Shown here: in pieces, positions 17,793 through 26,529 of the stretch
How positions within the stretch are numbered: the stretch's first letter is position 1
Layout: the number at the start of each line of letters is the position of its first letter
Assembly: GCF_027925155.1 (NCBI RefSeq)
Contig: NZ_BSDY01000008.1
Location: forward strand, 62,001-126,000
Direction: 5' to 3'
From: Propionigenium maris DSM 9537
Lineage (GTDB): Bacteria > Fusobacteriota > Fusobacteriia > Fusobacteriales > Fusobacteriaceae
Length of the DNA stretch: 64,000 nt
The notes under the pieces: model-generated
The model's database searches: none
Seen by the model: only the letters and a program-made list of their open reading frames with translations
What the model was told of the DNA's origin: nothing
Translations under genes and position numbers: made by a program

Positions 17793-18491
17793 GTGTTAAA
17801 AAAGATCAGGATCGCTAATGACTTGATAGGTTATTCAATGGGAAGAAGCTCTGAGGAGAGGCTGCTAAAGTTTTTTTCAGAGGGAAGATTTAAGTGTGAG
17901 AGGGTACTCCAGTCCAAGGAGGGCAGGGAGGTAAAGCTTGTTGAGATAGAGGGGAAGAGGTATATACTAAAGAGGGAGAGGGCAAGGGGAGCTTTAGACA
18001 GCCTCCTTGGAAGCAAGGCTCTTATGACCTATAGAAACCTACTGAAGTTAAGAGGCAGGGGATTTAAGAGGGTGTTTGACATCCACTTTGTAGTGGAGAA
18101 GAAAAGGGGAGTATCCATAGAGGAAACCTATATCCTCATGGAGTATATAGAGGGGCATCCTCCCACAACGGTGGAGGAGTATGAGAGGGTGATGGAGGCT
18201 ATAAGGGAGCTTCACTCCCTGGGGTGCTACCACGGAGACTGCAAGCCTAAAAACTTTATTATAAGAGAGGGAGAGGTATATCTCATAGACAGTAAGTTTA
18301 AGAGGGGGTGGTCCCTGAGTCTTGGAAAGTGCAAGGATGTGCTGAGGCTTCAGAGGAGGACCAAGGAGAATCTTCCCATAAAGAAGTACTTTAAGGGGTA
18401 CAGATTTTCTCCAGCCTACTACCTGGCGATCCTTCTAATATATAAAAAGGAGATCATAAACGGGGCAGAATTTTTAAAAGAGGTCTTATAG
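17793..18491 (+). CDS. LPS-core/RfaY-type kinase family protein
   Basis: 232-residue protein of the kinase-like fold used by lipopolysaccharide-core kinases (RfaY/WaaP). Visible are the ATP-binding Lys region YILKRERARG, the catalytic loop YHGDCKPKNFII (Asp and Asn) and the metal-binding LIDSKFKRG. It is probably cytosolic, phosphorylating a lipid-A-core sugar, which would imply LPS; other small-molecule or protein substrates cannot be excluded. GTG start at 17793, 9 bases after GAGAGG. The stop codon lies in the loop of its own terminator hairpin. No other LPS gene is adjacent. Confidence 0.78.
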   Translation: MLKKIRIANDLIGYSMGRSSEERLLKFFSEGRFKCERVLQSKEGREVKLVEIEGKRYILKRERARGALDSLLGSKALMTYRNLLKLRGRGFKRVFDIHFVVEKKRGVSIEETYILMEYIEGHPPTTVEEYERVMEAIRELHSLGCYHGDCKPKNFIIREGEVYLIDSKFKRGWSLSLGKCKDVLRLQRRTKENLPIKKYFKGYRFSPAYYLAILLIYKKEIINGAEFLKEVL

Positions 18492-18502
18492 GCCTCTTTT
18501 TT
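18480..18502 (+). terminator. terminator overlapping the kinase gene end
   Basis: GAGGTC/GGCCTC stem (18480-18485, 18491-18496) with T6; the TAG stop is in the loop. Confidence 0.85.
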
Positions 18503-18577
18503 GATGAATTAAGGAAGAAAGCTTGACTGGAGGGAGAGATAATAATAGGATATCTAAAATGAAGTAGAGGAGAAGAG

Positions 18578-19135
18578 ATGAGGACGGTAATAATTTTTTT
18601 ACTTTTATCTACCCTGACCCTGACCCACCCCCATGTATTTATGGAGGCAGTTATAAGAATCGATACAGAGGGAGAGGAGCTAAGGGGAATAGAGTATGAG
18701 ATAAATATGGATGAGATGAACAGCCTTGTTTTTATTAATCAGTATGATAAAGATGGGGACGGTACCTTGAATCTGGAGGAGGGAAAGAGGTTTATAGAGG
18801 AGACCTTCTACGGGTATAAGGGGGCGAAGAATCACTTTAAGGTGAGATATAAGGGGAAAGATATAGATACGAAGCCTGTACTCAGGGATATCTATGTGGA
18901 GGATTTCTACCTTACCTTTATATTCTATGTTCCCCTTGAGGAGAGGTATACCAGGGGAGATATTTTGGATATAGCCCTCTATGATCCCGATTACTTCTAT
19001 GATTACTACTACGATGAGTATACCATAGAGGGGAAGGCCGGGAATCTCTCCTACGACTATAGGTTGGAGGAGAACAGGAAGGTAAAATACTATATGGGGA
19101 CTATGCATCCCATGGAATATGAGGTGAAGTTTTAG
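18578..19135 (+). CDS. DUF1007 family periplasmic metal-transport accessory protein
   Basis: 185 residues with a signal peptide (RTVIIFLLLSTLTLTHPH) and the family's HPHVFMEA motif at the mature N-terminus, where histidines can bind metal. An EF-hand-like loop DKDGDGTLNLEE lies near residue 57. DUF1007 proteins are found beside NicO-type nickel/cobalt permeases, as here: the next gene begins one base into this stop codon, so the two are translationally coupled. Likely a periplasmic metal-binding partner of that permease; metal identity (Ni, Co or other) is not visible. Confidence 0.87.
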   Translation: MRTVIIFLLLSTLTLTHPHVFMEAVIRIDTEGEELRGIEYEINMDEMNSLVFINQYDKDGDGTLNLEEGKRFIEETFYGYKGAKNHFKVRYKGKDIDTKPVLRDIYVEDFYLTFIFYVPLEERYTRGDILDIALYDPDYFYDYYYDEYTIEGKAGNLSYDYRLEENRKVKYYMGTMHPMEYEVKF

Positions 19136-19926
19136 TGAAGAGGATAAATACAGTTATATTTATAGTGCTGACCCTTGCAGGCCTGTGGTTTGGAAGGAAC
19201 TACTATAAGAATAACATGAGAAGGGTAATAGGGATTCAGAGGACCCAGGTGGCAGATATAAGCAGAAGCCTGAGAAGTGGAGAGAAGGGAGCTGAGAAAA
19301 AGGCTATGGCCCTACTTCTGGTCTACGGAGTAGTTCACTCTCTGGGGCCGGGACATGGTAAATCTATCATCTCCTCGGTATTTTTAGCAGGGGAGGGGGG
19401 AGTGAAAAAAGTGCTACTTCTGGGAGGGCTGATATCCTATCTCCAGGGGTTTACTGCCTATCTAACTGTAAGGGCATTTAACTTCCTGGGGAGAAACCTC
19501 CTTCCTGTGGCAGCCCAGCAGACAGAGGACAACGTTAGATACCTTACAGCCATCTTTATACTGGGGATAGGTCTATACCTTCTCTATAGGAAGGCGGTCA
19601 AAAGGGGATGTGAGTGCGCTAAGGAGGAGAGGTCCAGTTTATGGATGGCCCTTCTTCTGGGAGTGACTCCATGCTACGGGACGGTGAATGTGCTTCTCTT
19701 TCTGGGGCTCATGGGGATGGAGGAGTATCAGCTCATGGGAACCCTGGCCATAGGTACGGGAATGTTTATTACAGTGGGAGGAACAGGAATACTTGCTAAA
19801 ACCTTTAAGTGGGGAAGCCGGAGGATAGGAGAGGGATGCTATGAGATCCTCGAGTATGCAGGGCCTGGAGTAATGGTATTGTACAGCTTAAACTTCCTGG
19901 GAGGGAAGGTGAGCAATCTACTATAG
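19135..19926 (+). CDS. NicO-type nickel/cobalt permease
   Basis: 263-residue integral membrane protein with about six hydrophobic segments. The hallmark VHSLGPGHGKSIISS (about residues 62-76) corresponds to the HAxGPGHGK motif of the NicO/RcnA family, and TPCYGTVNVLLF matches the second conserved segment. Direction of transport (uptake or efflux) cannot be told. GTG start overlapping the DUF1007 stop by one base. A cysteine pair (CECA) is in a cytoplasmic loop. Together with its partner it forms a two-gene operon inserted between frr and uppS. Confidence 0.87.
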   Translation: MKRINTVIFIVLTLAGLWFGRNYYKNNMRRVIGIQRTQVADISRSLRSGEKGAEKKAMALLLVYGVVHSLGPGHGKSIISSVFLAGEGGVKKVLLLGGLISYLQGFTAYLTVRAFNFLGRNLLPVAAQQTEDNVRYLTAIFILGIGLYLLYRKAVKRGCECAKEERSSLWMALLLGVTPCYGTVNVLLFLGLMGMEEYQLMGTLAIGTGMFITVGGTGILAKTFKWGSRRIGEGCYEILEYAGPGVMVLYSLNFLGGKVSNLL

Positions 19927-20019
19927 ATTAGGAAAATAACATTAAATATGATAGAATACTATAGATATTTTTTAAATACAAATTCTGAGATAGACGAAAG
20001 AGACTGGCAGGTGACAGCT

Positions 20020-20715
20020 TTGAATATGAATGTACCAAACCATATAGCCATAATAATGGATGGAAATGGGAGATGGGCAAGATCTAAGATGCTTCCAAGA
20101 ACTATGGGGCACAGAGAAGGGGCAAAGACCCTGGACAAGATACTGAACTACTGTGGAAGGATAGGGGTAAAGTACCTTACAGTGTATGCCTTCTCCACAG
20201 AAAACTGGAAGAGACCTGAAAAAGAGGTCAATACTCTTATGAAGCTTTTCAGTGAGTATATGAAGAAGGAAAGAGACAAGATGATGAAGAACGATATCAG
20301 ATTTATGGTGTCGGGAAGAAGAGAGGGAGTGGATCCCAAGCTTATAGAGGAGATAGAGGAACTTGAAGAGTTTACCAAAGGAAATCAGGGGATTACTTTG
20401 AATATAGCTTTTAACTATGGGGGAAGAGCTGAGATAATAGACGCAGTGAACAAGATCATAGCCGAGGGCAGGGAAAAGATAGCGGAGGAGGAATTCTCCA
20501 GATATCTCTACAATGACATCCCAGACCCGGAACTTCTAATAAGAACAAGCGGCGAGATCAGAATCTCCAACTTCCTTTTGTGGCAGATAGCTTACTCGGA
20601 GATCTATATAACAGACCTTTACTGGCCACAATTTACCGAAGCAGAGATGGATAAAGCCATAGCTTCATACAATAAAAGAGAAAGAAAATTTGGAGGCTTA
20701 ATAGATGAAAAGTAG
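20020..20715 (+). CDS. uppS: isoprenyl (undecaprenyl) diphosphate synthase
   Basis: Cis-prenyltransferase making the C55 lipid carrier for peptidoglycan and LPS. Motifs: HIAIIMDGNGRWA (catalytic Asp), YAFSTENWKRP, FNYGGRAEI, and DPELLIRTSGEIRISNFLLWQ followed by YSEIYITDLYWPQF. Start uncertain: TTG at 20020 has AGGTGA 5 bases upstream, ATG at 20026 is 6 bases later, and the frame stays open to an ATG at 19948 with no clear ribosome site. It overlaps cdsA by 11 bases, so the two are coupled. Fourth element of the conserved cluster after a 3-kb interruption. Confidence 0.95.
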   Translation: MNMNVPNHIAIIMDGNGRWARSKMLPRTMGHREGAKTLDKILNYCGRIGVKYLTVYAFSTENWKRPEKEVNTLMKLFSEYMKKERDKMMKNDIRFMVSGRREGVDPKLIEEIEELEEFTKGNQGITLNIAFNYGGRAEIIDAVNKIIAEGREKIAEEEFSRYLYNDIPDPELLIRTSGEIRISNFLLWQIAYSEIYITDLYWPQFTEAEMDKAIASYNKRERKFGGLIDEK

Positions 20716-21526
20716 AATCTTGGTAGCAATATTTGGAATACCTCTGTTGTTCTATATTCTTTATAGCGGGGGACTTCTACTGCTACTCTTTGCCAATGTA
20801 ATAATCGGAGTATCCCTGCATGAGTATTACAATATGATGGAAAATGGCGGTAGGGCTCCATATAGAAAACTGGGGATTCTTGCAGGACTGGCTATTCCCA
20901 ACGCCCTCTATTTAAACCATATGGGTATCTTGGAAAGGGACGCTGTATTTTTAATCCTTGCAGCACTATTTATGGGAACCACTGTGGAGAGAATATTTAA
21001 AAACAGAGTAAGGGATAGCAGCCTCGATATTGGAGGAACTATTTTAGGAGTTATCTATATCTCTCTTCTCTTCAGCCATATTATCCTTATAAGCGGTCTT
21101 CCAAATGGAAACCTCTGGATACTGGCAGCTCAGATAATGGTGTGGGTATGTGATTCCATGGCATACTTTGTAGGCCTTGCCACTGGAAGAAAGTTCTTCA
21201 AGGAGGGGCTATGTCCTATAAGTCCTAAGAAATCCAAGGAGGGAAGCCTCGGGGGAGTGGTATTCACAATAGTGGCTCTAATTATTATGAAGTTTACACT
21301 TCTTGCCAGTGTGGATGTATCCCTTGGAAAGCTTATAGTGGTGGCTGTAGGTGTGGCAATAGTAGCTCAAATAGGAGACCTTGTGGAATCTCTATTTAAG
21401 AGGGAGTTTGAAGTGAAGGATTCCAGCAATATTCTGGGAGAGCACGGAGGTATGCTGGACAGATTTGACAGCATGATCTTTGTAATACCGACGCTATATT
21501 ATATTCTAAAATATGTTATACTATAA
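20705..21526 (+). CDS. cdsA: phosphatidate cytidylyltransferase
   Basis: 273 residues, polytopic membrane enzyme making CDP-diacylglycerol from phosphatidate and CTP. About eight hydrophobic segments, with the CDS signature near the C-terminus: NILGEHGGMLDRFDSM, where the two Asp bind metal. The upstream motif SPKKSKEGSLGG is also typical. The start overlaps the uppS stop by 11 bases. A terminator begins in its stop codon. Confidence 0.97.
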   Translation: MKSRILVAIFGIPLLFYILYSGGLLLLLFANVIIGVSLHEYYNMMENGGRAPYRKLGILAGLAIPNALYLNHMGILERDAVFLILAALFMGTTVERIFKNRVRDSSLDIGGTILGVIYISLLFSHIILISGLPNGNLWILAAQIMVWVCDSMAYFVGLATGRKFFKEGLCPISPKKSKEGSLGGVVFTIVALIIMKFTLLASVDVSLGKLIVVAVGVAIVAQIGDLVESLFKREFEVKDSSNILGEHGGMLDRFDSMIFVIPTLYYILKYVIL

Positions 21527-21549
21527 AAGCAGTGTGAACTGCTTTTTTC
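21526..21549 (+). terminator. intrinsic terminator of uppS-cdsA
   Basis: AAAGCAGT-GTGA-ACTGCTTT stem (21526-21533, 21538-21545) with continuing T. Confidence 0.9.
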
Positions 21550-21617
21550 TTTTGGAAAAAATTAGAGATCAAATTTAAATAAATTATAGTATTTAAAGTT
21601 ATAGAGGGGAGAAAAGT

Positions 21618-22760
21618 ATGAAAAAGATAACTATATTGGGATCCACTGGAAGTATAGGTACAAGTGCCATAGATGTCATAAGGGCCCACAGGGATGAGTT
21701 TCAGATCGTGGCTATGAGTGCCCATGGAAACCATAAACTTCTCATGGAGCAGATAGAGGAGTTTAATCCTATCTATGTATCCATAGGAACTGAGGAGGGG
21801 AGGAGAGCCATAGAGGAGAGGTATCCTGAACTCACCGTATACATGGGAGAGGAGGGGCTGAAAAAGCTGGGAGCCCTGGATGAAGCAGACATCGTTCTTA
21901 CTGCAGTTAGCGGAAATGTGGGAATAGAAGCAACAGTGGAAGCGGTGAAGAAGGGGAAGAGGATAGCCCTTGCCAACAAGGAGACCCTGGTATGTGCAGG
22001 GGAGCTGATAAATAAGATGGTAGAGGAGTATGGAGCGGAGATAATACCTGTGGACAGTGAGCACAGTGCCCTCTTCCAGAGCCTGGAAAGCGGAAGAAGA
22101 GAAGAGGTAAGCAAGCTTATAATTACAGCTTCTGGAGGACCATTCAGAGGTAGAACTACAAAGGACCTGGAGAAGGTAAAGCTTGAGGACGCTCTGAAGC
22201 ACCCAAACTGGGCAATGGGAAGGAAGATAACCATCGATTCCTCAACTCTTGTAAATAAGGGGCTAGAGGTAATAGAAGCCCACTACCTCTTTGGGATAGA
22301 CTATGAGGATATAGAGGTAGTAGTTCATCCCCAGAGTATAGTTCATTCCCTGGTGGAGTTTAGGGACAGGTCTGTAATAGCCCAGCTGGGAATAACAGAT
22401 ATGAAGGTACCTATCCAGTATGCATTTACCTATCCAGAGAGAGGGGAAAATAACCTCACTGAAAGGCTGGATCTGGTAAAGCTGTCGAGATTGGACTTTG
22501 AAGCTCCAGACATGGAGGTGTTTAAGGGATTGAAGTTTGCCTTTGAAGCTGGAAAGATTGGAATGAGTATGCCTCTTATCTACAATACTGCCAATGAGGT
22601 AGCAGTGGATCTATTCCTTCAGGGTAAGATCCAGTACCTGGATATCTATAGGATAATAGAGGAAGCTATGGGGAAGCACACTCCAGTGGAACTAAAGAAT
22701 ATAGAGCAGATAAAGGAGATAGACAGAAGTCTCAGAGATGAGATTTATAGAAAGTATTAG
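21618..22760 (+). CDS. dxr: 1-deoxy-D-xylulose-5-phosphate reductoisomerase
   Basis: 380 residues. Second enzyme of the MEP isoprenoid pathway, NADPH-dependent. GSTGSIGTSAIDVI binds NADPH; the metal and substrate residues lie in PVDSEHSALFQSLE and the flexible-loop region NPNWAMG-like HPNWAMGRKITIDSS, with NKGLEVIEAHYLF. Length is standard. Start follows GAGGGGAGAAAAGT. A terminator separates it from cdsA; a weak, decayed hairpin and repeat copy 5 follow. rseP, its usual neighbour, is displaced by 3.8 kb. Confidence 0.98.
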   Translation: MKKITILGSTGSIGTSAIDVIRAHRDEFQIVAMSAHGNHKLLMEQIEEFNPIYVSIGTEEGRRAIEERYPELTVYMGEEGLKKLGALDEADIVLTAVSGNVGIEATVEAVKKGKRIALANKETLVCAGELINKMVEEYGAEIIPVDSEHSALFQSLESGRREEVSKLIITASGGPFRGRTTKDLEKVKLEDALKHPNWAMGRKITIDSSTLVNKGLEVIEAHYLFGIDYEDIEVVVHPQSIVHSLVEFRDRSVIAQLGITDMKVPIQYAFTYPERGENNLTERLDLVKLSRLDFEAPDMEVFKGLKFAFEAGKIGMSMPLIYNTANEVAVDLFLQGKIQYLDIYRIIEEAMGKHTPVELKNIEQIKEIDRSLRDEIYRKY

Positions 22761-22790
22761 AATCTCCGGGGAGAACTTCCCAGAAATTTC

Positions 22791-22886
22791 TATTATTAAG
22801 GAAAATATGGATTTTATAAAAAACTAAATGAAATAGTAATTGTTTCAAGTGATTATTAGGATATAAAGTCAGGTTGCTTTTTATTA
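22791..22886 (+). repeat. dispersed ~95-bp repeat, copy 5 (decayed)
   Basis: Clear alignment over TATTATTAAGGAAAATATGG and GTGATTATTAGGAT, but the 3' hairpin is destroyed (ATATAAAGTCAGGTTGC) while the final T5 remains. The terminator before it, GGGGAG-AA-CTTCCC (near 22768-22781), also lacks a good T-tract. Located at the second break of the rpsB-rseP cluster. Confidence 0.7.
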
Positions 22887-23124
22887 GTCAGAAAAATAGT
22901 TGTCTATGGTGGGATATAGTGGATAGATTATCAAAAAAACATCAATATTATATATTGGTATAATTTACAAAAAATATAGTATATTGATACAGGAAAGAAA
23001 ATCTTATCTTGAAACTGCTCTTTTAAAGGAAGATTCCAAAGAAGAGAAGAAGAGCAAGAATAAGGTTTTTATAGATACTTTAATCGGATAATAATTCTCA
23101 TTTTTTAAATATAATAATCCCTCA
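22887..23124. other. AT-rich gap downstream of dxr
   Basis: No supported gene. A 36-codon frame (22984-23091, rich in Lys/Glu) starts only with TTG, has no ribosome binding site and looks like a remnant at best. Confidence 0.4.
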
Positions 23125-23157
23125 AAAAAGAGAGACCACCCAAGGGTCTCTCTTTTT
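23125..23157. terminator. bidirectional terminator after nhaC
   Basis: AAAAAGAGAGACC/GGTCTCTCTTTTT stem with a 7-base loop; A5 and T5 flanks allow use from both sides, principally for the minus-strand nhaC. Confidence 0.85.
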
Positions 23158-23179
23158 ATATTTAATCTTTTATCTACTC

Positions 23180-24649
23180 CTATACAAGGACCTTTTCCTT
23201 GGCCTCCCCTCTCTTCTTTAGGTTGATCTGAGGCTCCGATGGCATGGAGAAGTGTGGTATGAACCTGTCCAAACCAGTGGCAGTTAGGATTAGAAGTGAG
23301 GCTACCGCTATTACAGCCAGGAAGTTATATCTTATCAGATCTGTAGCTATAAAGGTGTGGAGGGGATATACAGTGGAGGCAATCCCCAGGTAGAAACCTA
23401 TATATACATGCCATGGAATAAGCTGGGAACCAAATACTCCCAGGGCAGATCCAAAGGCGGCATTTCTAAGTCTAAGTCTGTAGATATCCTCCTCCTTCCC
23501 CTCTACATTGTCATCTACCAGATTTTTTATGATGGGACCAATGGTCACCACCTGAGCCATCTCATCGGCCAGTGCTGCATTTCCAACTATAGACAGAAGT
23601 CCATTGTAAAACATAAGCTGTTTTACGGAGTTGGAGGCCTTCAGGATCAACCTTGACAATGGATCGAAGGCCTTTATCCTGGACATGATACCCCCAAAGG
23701 CAGAGACCCACATCATCATAACGATAACCCATGAACCTGCATCCTCAAATCCGCTCTGGAGGAGACCTAAAAACTCCCCTGTGGAACCTATGGTACCTGC
23801 GATATTTCCCAGGATATAGGAGGAGACAATTCCAGTAAGGAGACAGATTACAGTGGGAAGTCCCTTGATAGCTGCAACTAAAACAAGTACTAGGGGAATA
23901 CACATATACACTGGAACACTCCCCTTAACCTGATTCAGAAGAACTATTGCAGAGGGCCTCTCGCTTCCCAGAGCTGTCCAAACGTCTGAAGGTATCTGGT
24001 TTATGGCATCTGTAACATTTCCGATCTCTGAGGGAAGTCCCATGATAACAGAGACACCATAGTATACTCCCACTGCCACTACCAGACAGAGAAGGGACCA
24101 GACTCCCTGATGTTTTATACGGTGGATAACCTCTACCTTCTGTATACCTGATGTAACCACTGTGGTATCTGAAATAAGACCGATACTGTCTCCAAAACAC
24201 GCCCCCCCGGCAATGGCTGAGGTAGTAAGAAGGATATTTCCTCCTACTATATGATTCAGCCACAAGAAAACAGGAGCACAGGCAGCAAAGGTTCCCCAGC
24301 TAGTTCCTGTGGCTACAGAGAGAATACTTGTTACAAGAAGACCTGTAACAGCTACAGTTTTAGCAGTAAGTCCTAAGTTGAGGGAGAGCTTTATGATAGA
24401 AGCCCCCACACCACTCACCATAAATACCTCTGCCATTGCATAGGCAAACATAAGTATAAAAAATACCAGTATCATCTCCTTAACGTTGTCCACTGCAGAA
24501 TCAAAAAGGTCCTGCATCTTAACCCTTTCTGTAATATACGCAATAAAAGCTGCGTAGATAGTGGCAAGCGGTGCCGCCACAAGTGCATCAAACCCTCCCA
24601 TCATAAGTCCTGCCATCAAAAAAACAGGTGTTAATTTTAACAACCCCAT
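23180..24649 (-). CDS. NhaC family Na+/H+ antiporter
   Basis: 489-residue inner-membrane protein with about 11-12 hydrophobic segments and NhaC-type conserved motifs: GTSWGTFAACAPVFL, the GGACFGDSIGLISDTTVVTS segment (the acidic/polar cluster for ion binding) and AALADEMAQVVTIGP in the second half. The family exchanges sodium or amino acid/amine pairs; substrate cannot be fixed. AGGGGGATATT precedes the ATG at 24649. It interrupts the dxr-rseP interval on the opposite strand. Its upstream region has a 20-bp perfect palindrome. Confidence 0.9.
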   Translation of the reverse strand: MGLLKLTPVFLMAGLMMGGFDALVAAPLATIYAAFIAYITERVKMQDLFDSAVDNVKEMILVFFILMFAYAMAEVFMVSGVGASIIKLSLNLGLTAKTVAVTGLLVTSILSVATGTSWGTFAACAPVFLWLNHIVGGNILLTTSAIAGGACFGDSIGLISDTTVVTSGIQKVEVIHRIKHQGVWSLLCLVVAVGVYYGVSVIMGLPSEIGNVTDAINQIPSDVWTALGSERPSAIVLLNQVKGSVPVYMCIPLVLVLVAAIKGLPTVICLLTGIVSSYILGNIAGTIGSTGEFLGLLQSGFEDAGSWVIVMMMWVSAFGGIMSRIKAFDPLSRLILKASNSVKQLMFYNGLLSIVGNAALADEMAQVVTIGPIIKNLVDDNVEGKEEDIYRLRLRNAAFGSALGVFGSQLIPWHVYIGFYLGIASTVYPLHTFIATDLIRYNFLAVIAVASLLILTATGLDRFIPHFSMPSEPQINLKKRGEAKEKVLV

Positions 24650-24675
24650 AATATCCCCCTCTTTTAATTGTTTTT

Positions 24676-24819
24676 ATTAAAATTTAAATTTTAATGTGGA
24701 TGAATAAATTTCATAGAAAAACTATTCAACATTAAATATATATATACTGATTTTTCTCAATTTCAAATTTTTTTTAAAGATAAGATTAAAATTTAGTTAA
24801 TTTATTAACTGGTTTTAAT
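24676..24819. promoter_or_regulatory. palindromes in nhaC-lipB intergenic region
   Basis: Perfect 20-bp AT palindrome ATTAAAATTTAAATTTTAAT at 24676-24695, 27 bases before nhaC on its upstream side, and a nested inverted repeat at 24785-24819: ATTAAAA, AGTTAAT, ATTAACT, TTTTAAT. Both share ATTAAAATTTA. They may be operators, but AT-richness makes chance a serious alternative. Confidence 0.35.
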
Positions 24820-25060
24820 TTTGATATGTGGAGTTTTTAAAGGGGGCGATGATTGTTGAAGTTAATAAAAACAAGGTTAATCTTCTGAGCTGGATCTACA
24901 ATATTTTTAAAAAACACTTTATTAACTTTTAATTTTATAATTTTATTAATCTTCGGGGAGAGTATTTTAATCTTTGTAAAATTTATTCAAAAAAATTAAC
25001 TGCTCTGGGTTTTGAGGTATACTAGAACTATCTGAGAAATCTAGAAAAGAGGTGTAGAGG
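24820..25060 (+). promoter_or_regulatory. upstream region of lipB
   Basis: Possible promoter TTAACT (24996-25001), 16-bp spacer, TATACT (25018-25023). A 27-codon frame at 24849 follows AGGGGGCG but with poor spacing; I do not call it a gene. Confidence 0.4.
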
Positions 25061-25726
25061 ATGAACAGAGTATATGCAGTGGACCTTGGAAGGATGGATT
25101 ATCTGGAGGTTCTTGAGATACAAAAAAAACTGGAAAGTAAGGTGGCTCTAGAGGGGGATGTAGGTTACCTTCTCATAAGTGAAAGCGATCCTGTAATAAC
25201 AGTGGGAAGAGCTTCAGAGGAGGATGAGGTAATCTACTCCGAGGAAACTCTGAAAGCTATGGGGATAAAAAGATATTCAGTGGAAAGAGGGGGAAGGGTG
25301 ACCCTTCACGGTCCTGGGCAGATTGTGGGGTATCCCATAATTAACCTTGAAAACTATAAAAAGGATCTCCACTGGTATCTGAGCGCTCTGGAGGAGGTAG
25401 TGGGAGATGCTCTGGAGGAGATAGGGGTGGAAAACCACAGATCTCAGGGAAAAACAGGGGTGTGGACCGACAGTGGGAAGATATGTGCAATAGGGGTGAA
25501 GGTAAAGAGGTGGGTTACAACCCACGGCTTTGCCCTGAACCACACGATAGATCTGGATCTCTTTAAGGGGATAAATCCCTGCGGACTAATGGAGTATGGG
25601 GTAGCCAGAATAGAGGATTACAGGGAGCAGATAGAGAGACAGGTAATAGTTGATGCCCTCTGGAGAAGTTTTCAGAGAAGGTTTCAGTGTGAGCTCATAA
25701 TAGGTCAGGCAAAAGACCTTCTTTAG
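25061..25726 (+). CDS. lipB: octanoyl-[acyl-carrier-protein] protein transferase LipB
   Basis: 221 residues. Transfers octanoate from ACP to lipoyl domains, the first step of lipoate synthesis. Motifs: ERGGRVTLHGPGQIVGYPI (acyl-binding), GKTGVWTDSGKICAIGVK (catalytic Lys) and the catalytic Cys in NPCG. Length is normal. GAGGTGTAGAGG precedes the ATG. No lipA is nearby. Lies between nhaC and tmk, within the interruption of dxr-rseP. Confidence 0.96.
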   Translation: MNRVYAVDLGRMDYLEVLEIQKKLESKVALEGDVGYLLISESDPVITVGRASEEDEVIYSEETLKAMGIKRYSVERGGRVTLHGPGQIVGYPIINLENYKKDLHWYLSALEEVVGDALEEIGVENHRSQGKTGVWTDSGKICAIGVKVKRWVTTHGFALNHTIDLDLFKGINPCGLMEYGVARIEDYREQIERQVIVDALWRSFQRRFQCELIIGQAKDLL

Positions 25727-25788
25727 TTGTTGCTCTACTATAATTTTGTTATACTATAAGTAAAGTATTTAAATTAAGAGGTGAAAAA

Positions 25789-26460
25789 GTGGGAAGATTA
25801 ATAGTTATAGAGGGAACCGATTCCAGCGGCAAGGAAACTCAGACAAAAAAGCTGTATGAGAGGCTTACAAGTGAGGGAAGAAGGAGCAGAAAGATATCCT
25901 TTCCCAACTACGAGAGTCCGGCTTCAGAGCCAGTAAAGATGTATCTGGCCGGAGAGTTTGGAAGGGATGCCAAGAAGATAAATCCCTACCCAGTATCCAC
26001 TATGTATGCCATCGACAGATATGCATCATATATGACCGACTGGAAGGGAGAGTATGATGGGGGATCTATAGTGGTAACCGATAGATATACCACATCAAAT
26101 ATGGTGCACCAGGCATCTAAGCTAGAGGACCCTTCAGAGAAGAAAAGCTACCTGGATTGGCTGGAGGACCTGGAGTACAGAAAGATGGGGATACCTGAGC
26201 CCGACCTTGTTATATTCCTGAATATGCCCACAGAGATGGCCAGAAAACTCATGGAAACAAGGAAAAATAAGATAACTGGCGAAGATAAAAAGGACATCCA
26301 CGAGGGAGATAGCGATCACCTGAGAGAGGCCTATGAAAATGCCTGTGAGATAGCTGAGAAGTATGGATGGAAGGAAGTTAAGTGTGTGGGAGAAAATGGT
26401 CTTAAGACCATCGATGAGATAGCTCAGGAAGTGTATGACCTGGCAGAGGGAATTATCTAG
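25789..26460 (+). CDS. tmk: thymidylate kinase (dTMP kinase family)
   Basis: 223 residues. Phosphorylates dTMP to dTDP. The P-loop IEGTDSSGKET is at residues 8-17, the DR(Y/H) motif appears as VTDRYTTSNMVHQ and a LID-like segment KNKITGEDKKDIHEGD follows. It is slightly longer and the motif between P-loop and DRY (PNYESPASEPVKMYL) differs from E. coli Tmk, resembling the eukaryote-like group; specificity is therefore family-level. GTG start, GAGGTG upstream. Confidence 0.88.
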   Translation: MGRLIVIEGTDSSGKETQTKKLYERLTSEGRRSRKISFPNYESPASEPVKMYLAGEFGRDAKKINPYPVSTMYAIDRYASYMTDWKGEYDGGSIVVTDRYTTSNMVHQASKLEDPSEKKSYLDWLEDLEYRKMGIPEPDLVIFLNMPTEMARKLMETRKNKITGEDKKDIHEGDSDHLREAYENACEIAEKYGWKEVKCVGENGLKTIDEIAQEVYDLAEGII

Positions 26461-26529
26461 CCTTGGGGTTTAAGGCTGGAACCTGCTGCTAGGTAAACCT
26501 TCCATATAAAAGTTCTATTTGGAGGAAGG

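Noticed and set aside
22984-23091. 36-codon Lys/Glu-rich frame downstream of dxr
   Set aside because: Only a TTG start, no RBS or terminator; possibly a remnant.
24849-24932. 27-codon frame starting MIVEVNKNK upstream of lipB
   Set aside because: RBS spacing is too short and there is no terminator; could be real but evidence is inadequate.
17531-26529. Duplicate placeholder entry in the findings list (coordinates 0-0) and the shortened basis label on the synteny-break item
   Set aside because: The 0-0 entry carries no observation and should be ignored; the synteny-break item rests on inference and would be refuted if relatives show the same breaks without repeat copies.
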